From: JAIEOG01 sp964519985
GTDB lineage: Bacteria > Bdellovibrionota > FAC87 > UBA2466
Assembly: GCA_964519985.1 (NCBI GenBank)
Contig: CAZFMF010000001.1
Span: 186,001-250,000, forward strand
Length of the DNA stretch: 64,000 nt
Direction of reading: 5' to 3'
Shown piece by piece: positions 58,970 to 64,000 of this stretch; the first letter of the stretch is position 1; every line of letters begins with the position of its first letter. The notes under the pieces were generated by a model. That model ran no database searches. It saw only the letters and a list, made by a program, of their open reading frames with translations, and was not told the origin of the DNA. The translations under genes and the position numbers were made by a program.

Positions 58970-60704
58970 CCTCTTGGGGTGATCTAAGCCTCAAGGAGGT
59001 GAACTCAGCGTTACACTTGGGTATGATTCGGACCCTCGCGGCAACGCAACGTGCGAGGAAGTCCCCATCCTCGCTTCGGCTGGTGACCAGATACGCGCTT
59101 TGCATCAAATCGAATTCACGGACTAGATCGAGACCTTCATCGATTTGACCAACAAACTCCTGATCAACGAGAAAAACGGTCTTTTCGCTTACAGGACGAT
59201 CTTTCATCCATAGCTTCAGTTGCGGGATGGTGAAAAAGTGATGCAGGGCCACCTTGTCCGACTGGTCCCGAAGCCGGAATCTCCACAACTCGTGGATGCT
59301 TGGATCGTCGTCTACGATCGCGATATCGGCGCCAAACGGTACCTCTATGGAATCGTGAAACCAACTAGGGGCCGCTACGAGAGGCAACTCTATTGTCACA
59401 TCGGTACCGACACCAACTTCCGATTGGATCGTCAATGTACCGCCCCATTTACGGATATTTTCGGTAGCATGATAGAGACCAAGCCCTGTTCCATCCGGCT
59501 TGTCCAGCGAGAACCCTCGTTCACCTATTCGGGAGACGGCTTCCGGGGGTATCCCTTTGCCGTTGTCGGATACCGTGATCCTCGCGCGGTGACCATCCAC
59601 TCGCTCTGTTTTGATTTCCACAATTCCAGCTTTTCCAAGTGCCTCACGCGCATTGTTAATCAGGTTGGAGAGCATCGTCTTGAACTGTCCTGGTTCCACC
59701 TCCGAAAAGGCGCGAGTCATCTGCACCAGTCCGGACTCTCTTAGGGAAACACCCGTTTCCGTGGAGAACTCGGTACTCTTCTGATTCAAGGTTTCTCTGA
59801 GCATGGAAAATAGGTATTGAGGAGTTAGGAAAGCGTTCTCCCCTCCGTCAGAGGGAAGAAGTTCTCTCCTCTTCTTGTCCGCTAGGTTGTTCGCAATATC
59901 GTTAATTCGAACAATGGCGGACTGAATTAAGCGCCGTTGTGCTTCGGGGAGCGTCGTCGCGGAAGAAATCGTGAGGTTGAGCGCCGCTAGGGGTGACCGA
60001 ATGTCGTGTGCGACCTGCTGAGCGACTTCGCCAATGATCGACAATTTCTCGTTCTGCTTGGTCCTTTTGTATAGAGTATCAATCAGATCAAGTAGCTGCT
60101 TGATCTCACCAACCGCAGGAATATCACGAGCACTGAACTCACCGCGATTGTCGATTTGCCCGACTCGCTTTCGAAGCACGGACAAGGGATGTTGGATGTG
60201 CTTTCGAATCAAGAATGTGGAGAGAAGGAGCGATACCAAGAAGAGCGCGACTAGGAGAAAGGCTGATGCAGTCGCGTATTCCACCAGCTGTTTCTGTGGA
60301 AGCAACTTTGTCGTAAGAATCTCCCCTCGGACGACAATTTCTCCGGGGTTCTTGTTGGCAGGAATGTCGAATGCATTGTGGGGTAGAGTTTGGCTGTCCT
60401 GTTCTACAACAGAAACCCGGACCTCTGGGTGTTCACGCTGAAAATGCTCTAAATTCTGAGTAAGAACATCCTTCAGTCCCAACATGTGCCAGGCGCGCCA
60501 TCGATCCTGGTGTGCCGATAGGAGCGGTTGGACCTGCTGTTTGATATCCAGGATTGCACCGCGAATCCGCTGGGCGGAGGAGTACTGGAGAAAGAGAAAA
60601 AAACCTAGAAATCCAAGTGCCAACACAGCAAAGTGTACGGCGATAAGAGTCTTGAGGATGGAGCCCGAAAAGAGTCGAGGTGATGTAATTCTTTCCAATT
60701 TCAT
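58953..60704 (-). CDS. sensor histidine kinase with periplasmic domain and atypical C-terminal receiver, 583 aa
   Basis: ATG 60704 overlaps the preceding stop (ATGA). Two membrane helices (about 20-40 and 144-166) enclose a ~100-residue periplasmic region, followed by a HAMP-like segment, HisKA with His233 (VAHDIRSPLAALN), HATPase (NLINNAREALG, SDNGKGIPP, GTGLGLYHA) and a receiver (about 460-575): IVDDDP, Asp514 in FLVDQEF, Thr541, Lys563. The receiver lacks the usual Pro after Asp. Same layout as the kinase at 53404. Confidence 0.93.
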   Translation of the reverse strand: MKLERITSPRLFSGSILKTLIAVHFAVLALGFLGFFLFLQYSSAQRIRGAILDIKQQVQPLLSAHQDRWRAWHMLGLKDVLTQNLEHFQREHPEVRVSVVEQDSQTLPHNAFDIPANKNPGEIVVRGEILTTKLLPQKQLVEYATASAFLLVALFLVSLLLSTFLIRKHIQHPLSVLRKRVGQIDNRGEFSARDIPAVGEIKQLLDLIDTLYKRTKQNEKLSIIGEVAQQVAHDIRSPLAALNLTISSATTLPEAQRRLIQSAIVRINDIANNLADKKRRELLPSDGGENAFLTPQYLFSMLRETLNQKSTEFSTETGVSLRESGLVQMTRAFSEVEPGQFKTMLSNLINNAREALGKAGIVEIKTERVDGHRARITVSDNGKGIPPEAVSRIGERGFSLDKPDGTGLGLYHATENIRKWGGTLTIQSEVGVGTDVTIELPLVAAPSWFHDSIEVPFGADIAIVDDDPSIHELWRFRLRDQSDKVALHHFFTIPQLKLWMKDRPVSEKTVFLVDQEFVGQIDEGLDLVREFDLMQSAYLVTSRSEDGDFLARCVAARVRIIPKCNAEFTSLRLRSPQEDVAHA

Positions 60705-61834
60705 TCGATTGTCACAAAGCCCTTCTTGGTGAATTTCACAAACTGCACGGCGCGCTGAGCGTGACCTCCCGAAGGCCCAAAACACAGCCCGCCACTACTA
60801 GTGCCATCAAAACACCGGCGTTTCACGAATGCCTTTCGCAGCATTTCCGATGTAATGTCTTTTTCACTGCGTACGTCTAAGTAGATTTTTGCAATAACAG
60901 TTCCTACATCAAATCCGTATGCAATTTCGGGCGTGGGTTCAATCCCATACCGTCGTCGGATCACTCTCTCGAAGCGTTTGGATTGAGGGCTGCCTTTCAG
61001 CCAAACTCCAACGCTATAGAGTGGAGATTTCCGCGGGGTCAGATAGCGACGAACGAACTCAATGTCACCGGTCAGCCAGGAGGAATTGGTAATAATCGGC
61101 AAGTCGATATGTTGGGCTTGGAGTTGTCCCATTACCGCCGTGGCTTCGGATGCATACTGTGTCAGATAGATGTACGAAGTTCTACCATTCTTCAGTTTTG
61201 AAAGTTCTTCCGGGGAGAGCATCAAGTCGGCATTAAGAGCCGCGAACTCCAAAGAAAGGTCTTTGTACTCGGGCAGACGAGCCAGTCGTTCAAAGATATC
61301 CTTCTGATCCTTGGAATAGACGGCGTATGGGCTATAGATGATAAAGCCTTGGCGCCCGGAAAATTGCTTATTTATGAATGAAAGAGCTTTTCTCACTCCA
61401 GATTCCATTGACTCACCAGTTGAATAAACAAAGGGGCCGAAGTCTGCCAGGGCGGAGTGACTAGCGGCGGGAAACAATGCAAATGTCTTTGCCTCTTGAG
61501 CCAGTTTGGCAACCAGCAGCGCTTCGTGACTGGTCGGAAATCCAATGAGCGCCTTCACCCCTTTCTGAAGTAACTTTTGTGCTCCTTCTGCTGCGCCGAG
61601 CTGGCTGCCAGTATAAACATGCTCCAGAGCCAGCAGGGTTGATGGAATTTTCCCTTTGAAAGTCTCCTCAAAGCCCGCCTCGAACCCTGTGAAAAACAGT
61701 TCCTGATCCTTTGCGGGAATTACGGCGTCCGAACTGCCGTATCCAAACAGCGGAATTGCTCCCCAAGCTGGGGCGGGAATGGTCAACAAAACGGCAGCGG
61801 CGGCCGTTCCTAATTTGAAAACTTGGTAAATCAT
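60701..61834 (-). CDS. periplasmic ligand-binding protein (ABC-type substrate-binding, leucine/Peripla_BP_6-like), 377 aa
   Basis: ATG 61834 overlaps the upstream stop (ATGA) and begins a signal peptide (MIYQVFKLGTAAAAVLLTIPAPAWGA). Segments such as VKALIGFPTSHEALLVAKLAQEAKTFALFPAAS and AVMGQLQAQHIDLPIITNSSWLTG match Peripla_BP_6 (amide/branched-chain) proteins. No ABC permease or ATPase gene lies in the operon, so it probably serves the adjacent kinase as a ligand sensor. Confidence 0.86.
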   Translation of the reverse strand: MIYQVFKLGTAAAAVLLTIPAPAWGAIPLFGYGSSDAVIPAKDQELFFTGFEAGFEETFKGKIPSTLLALEHVYTGSQLGAAEGAQKLLQKGVKALIGFPTSHEALLVAKLAQEAKTFALFPAASHSALADFGPFVYSTGESMESGVRKALSFINKQFSGRQGFIIYSPYAVYSKDQKDIFERLARLPEYKDLSLEFAALNADLMLSPEELSKLKNGRTSYIYLTQYASEATAVMGQLQAQHIDLPIITNSSWLTGDIEFVRRYLTPRKSPLYSVGVWLKGSPQSKRFERVIRRRYGIEPTPEIAYGFDVGTVIAKIYLDVRSEKDITSEMLRKAFVKRRCFDGTSSGGLCFGPSGGHAQRAVQFVKFTKKGFVTIE

Positions 61835-62865
61835 GAATTTGGTTCCTTGGTAGATTCGGTTAGTTCGTGAAATACAGGGAGCAGGCAATCCTGTGCTCTT
61901 CGCTGGATAATTGAGATAGCAGCCTGTCCGTCGTTCGAGTCGGATTTCATCCAGTGATTTAGCAGCCAAAATCGATTGGCACCTAGCCGGCGTTTGGCCT
62001 GATGCATTCCTCGACTGAGGAAAAAGACGCGAATCCCGTTCGCTTCCCCGAAACGGTAGAGCCAGAGGTATGACGCGGTATAGAGATTTACGGATGCAGG
62101 TACTGCTTCGTGCCGAATCCCCTGCGCGAGGTAGTGGAGCTGCGAACGTTCCTTGTCTACCAATGCCAAGATGGCCTGTACGATGGAGCCAGATGTCTTT
62201 TTCTCCACTAATCCGATTGCCAGGTGTTTACCCAGGGGGGAACTCAGTATCCTGGAAAGTGAGGTCCCATCGTACATGTTGAAGGGATGGCCATACTTGC
62301 TGGAGTTTTCCCCGTGTACATCTCCCGCCAAGCTCAGTAGCTCAGGTCTCTCAGTGAGAGATGAGTAGGTATAGAAACGAACAGTGAAAAGTTCCTCGGC
62401 CTTGCGCGTGATTCTCTGGAAGTCGAGCAGCCGGCGTGACCCAATGCTTGCACGCAGGTTGTTCTCCAAGGACCCATCCAAGATCAGGGCGCTTTCGATA
62501 TAGGCGGGTATCTTTTCAAAATGATTCCGGGTGAGCGTAGTAATGTCCTCGGACTCTTCGATTGTTGGTACGAGCCAGGTTTGAATGCCTTTTTTACGGG
62601 CACTCACGATGGCATCGGCGATTTCGTTCTCGCTCGGAGTTGGATTGTGAAACCCATAGAAGTACCCACCTTCCAGGTGGGTTCGTTCAAATGCGGCGGA
62701 AGCGATAGGTGGTTCACCAAGGGATCGGAGGAAACCCGCCCACTGGGGGATTTGATTGATGTCGCCCGAGTTGGCTTCCCATCCCAGTTTTTCGAGAAGC
62801 AACGATCGGAACAAGGATAGGTGAATGGGCTCGCCAAACAGAGTATTTTCAATGGGATTTGTCAC
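61831..62865 (-). CDS. FemAB/GNAT-like acyltransferase, 344 aa
   Basis: GTG 62865 overlaps the cupin gene stop (GTGA), matching the other junctions; an ATG at 62916 would add 17 residues. The C-terminal half (ASVNLYTASYLWLYRFGEANGIRVFFLSRGMHQAKRRLGANRFWL) has the pattern of a double-GNAT FemAB/BioF2-like acyltransferase. No signal peptide. Likely acylates or aminoacylates a small molecule. Confidence 0.68.
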   Translation of the reverse strand: MTNPIENTLFGEPIHLSLFRSLLLEKLGWEANSGDINQIPQWAGFLRSLGEPPIASAAFERTHLEGGYFYGFHNPTPSENEIADAIVSARKKGIQTWLVPTIEESEDITTLTRNHFEKIPAYIESALILDGSLENNLRASIGSRRLLDFQRITRKAEELFTVRFYTYSSLTERPELLSLAGDVHGENSSKYGHPFNMYDGTSLSRILSSPLGKHLAIGLVEKKTSGSIVQAILALVDKERSQLHYLAQGIRHEAVPASVNLYTASYLWLYRFGEANGIRVFFLSRGMHQAKRRLGANRFWLLNHWMKSDSNDGQAAISIIQRRAQDCLLPVFHELTESTKEPNS

Positions 62866-63950
62866 TGCTCCGTCAACTCCGCAAACCGGGCGAACAAGCT
62901 TCCCAAAACCTGCCATCCCTGTTCCTGTAAGCGCAACAACGTGTCTTCATCGGCTACTGTTACTTGCTCAAGGGCACGTACGCCCATTTCGTAGTGTTCC
63001 GCATCGTGATGAATGTGATCGCGGATGTGGTGTCGGAGCTGATCGTTGGTCTTGATGCACGCGAACCGGGAGTAGAAGATATCGGCGGACGCCTCGATGA
63101 TGATGTGCATCAGGACCGTCTGCTCAACTTCCGAACTCTTTTGCATTCGGTCTCGGAACCAGGCGCAGTAAGCCGCAACCAAAGGATCCCATTTTTCTTC
63201 GGTCCTAGCCGCTCGGGCGTTGCGCAGCTGTAGATTGTGACCCCGCTCTTGCTCAAGGTGCTGAAGGGCGAGGCTGTGCAACGGAGAGCGTGTATTGCTT
63301 TCCACTCGGGTCTGCAAGAGCTCTTGAAAGCAATCCGACCAGACCTGAAAGTAACTAAGAAACGTTTCGAGTTTCCGAGGCGAATTAAGCAGACCTGATT
63401 CAAAGGTCTTAAAAAGAGCGTTGTGAACAAAATTGCCTAAATGCTGCTGATTGTTCTTCGTGAGAGAGACGAGCCAATCGGGTTTGTCCCGCTTCAAGAA
63501 TTCGACTCTTGGAGTAGAAGGCTTGGAGTAAATTCCACAATTCGTGGGCTGGATGGAGAGTCCCCAGAATCCCTGCTCCCCTGTACCTATAAATCCGTGT
63601 GACGCTCCGGCAGGAATGAGAAGGGCATCGCCTTCTTCGAGTACCGCAATATGTTCCCCCATGGAGCGAACACTACCCTTGCAAACGAGCACGATCGACG
63701 GCGTTGGGTGGCGATGTGGTGAGAGCGACTCGCCGGATTTCAAATGCACCCAACTGATAGAAAGCTTCGACAGGAAGGACTTCGATAGAACCGCATGCCA
63801 GCTGAAGTCGTGCAACACGCCGAGATTGTGTTCGATGCCATCAACCATGGCCGAATGGATCTTGGGGATGTCGTTGCGTGCGATCCGAGTAACCCGCTTG
63901 GGGAATCCGGAATTGAGCAGTTGGCTTGGAGCAATTGCGCTTGTCTTCAT
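62862..63950 (-). CDS. cupin plus haem-oxygenase-like di-iron oxygenase fusion, 362 aa
   Basis: Residues 55-135 are a cupin with metal ligands H79, H81 (PHRHP) and H118 (GDALLIPAGASH), lacking the usual Glu. Residues 165-350 are helical and hold E233/H238 (LEQERGHN), E286 (IIEASAD) and D316..H319 (HHDAEHYE), the ligand pattern of haem-oxygenase-like metal enzymes such as UndA/BesC/SznF types. It could be an iron-dependent oxidase of an amino-acid derivative. The ATG overlaps the stop of an upstream gene at the window edge. Confidence 0.72.
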   Translation of the reverse strand: MKTSAIAPSQLLNSGFPKRVTRIARNDIPKIHSAMVDGIEHNLGVLHDFSWHAVLSKSFLSKLSISWVHLKSGESLSPHRHPTPSIVLVCKGSVRSMGEHIAVLEEGDALLIPAGASHGFIGTGEQGFWGLSIQPTNCGIYSKPSTPRVEFLKRDKPDWLVSLTKNNQQHLGNFVHNALFKTFESGLLNSPRKLETFLSYFQVWSDCFQELLQTRVESNTRSPLHSLALQHLEQERGHNLQLRNARAARTEEKWDPLVAAYCAWFRDRMQKSSEVEQTVLMHIIIEASADIFYSRFACIKTNDQLRHHIRDHIHHDAEHYEMGVRALEQVTVADEDTLLRLQEQGWQVLGSLFARFAELTEQ

Positions 63951-64000
63951 AAACCCCGATTGAAACCACCGTCGGAAGCCCGGGGCACATCAATGATGAA
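63947..64000 (-). CDS. 3' end of an upstream operon gene (partial)
   Basis: An open frame runs in from the right window edge and ends with TGA 63949-63947, overlapping the cupin-oxygenase ATG as ATGA, exactly like other junctions in this operon. The 17 visible residues (FIIDVPRASDGGFNRGL) are too few to name a family. Confidence 0.5.
   Translation of the reverse strand, partial: FIIDVPRASDGGFNRGL

Overview
The window is a chromosomal segment of a Gram-negative bacterium. Many products carry Sec signal peptides or lipoboxes, and there are outer-membrane-like proteins, an AlgI/AlgJ-type O-acetylation pair and several membrane histidine kinases. GC content is moderate to high, dropping in the 37-46 kb stretch. 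The mix of serine-recombinase remnants, many secreted orphan proteins, a eukaryote-type NADP isocitrate dehydrogenase and a DEDD/GIY-YIG nuclease would fit a Bdellovibrionota/Oligoflexia-like lineage. That placement is inference; no taxonomic marker such as rRNA is present.

Layout. 0-17 kb is mostly housekeeping or cell-envelope: a membrane protein 3' end, a lipoprotein, a fatty-acid desaturase facing an acyltransferase-like protein, a radical-SAM enzyme overlapping hflX, NADP-IDH, an MFS exporter, a Bax-inhibitor-like protein, a HAD-like secreted protein, a TrhO-RluA fusion, and the AlgI/AlgJ pair. 17-26 kb holds a barrel-like protein coupled to a large repeat lipoprotein, a LysR regulator and small secreted proteins. 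26.4-30.5 kb is a two-gene DNA-processing operon: a degenerate DEDD domain fused to a GIY-YIG nuclease, then a PD-(D/E)XK-Rad3/DinG-type nuclease-helicase. 31-37.5 kb is accessory: a truncated DUF6036-type protein with a partner, an MntA-type nucleotidyltransferase whose HEPN partner is reduced to 21 codons, two paralogous secreted proteins, and a PAS histidine kinase with a receiver protein.

37.5-46.9 kb is a decayed mosaic island ending at a complete tRNA-Val(CAC) gene on the minus strand. It holds two serine-recombinase C-terminal remnants, an orphan terminase small subunit, an exact 48-bp copy of the tRNA-Val 3' part about 2.1 kb from the tRNA, duplicated tRNA-Lys-like 3' ends, and multicopy ~170-185 bp repeats built on tRNA-Val 3'-end sequence.

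47-57 kb carries a Crp/Fnr regulator, a receiver-like protein lacking its phosphoacceptor beside a membrane AraC regulator, a GNAT gene overlapping a hybrid histidine kinase, and a zinc-finger/TPR/retropepsin protein.

57-64 kb is the most interesting part: a tight minus-strand operon in which every junction overlaps. It starts beyond the window edge and encodes a cupin plus haem-oxygenase-like oxygenase, a FemAB/GNAT-like transferase, an orphan periplasmic binding protein, a histidine kinase with an atypical receiver, a HisC-like aminotransferase and a DMT/EamA transporter. It looks like a self-contained small-molecule sensing, synthesis and export cluster.
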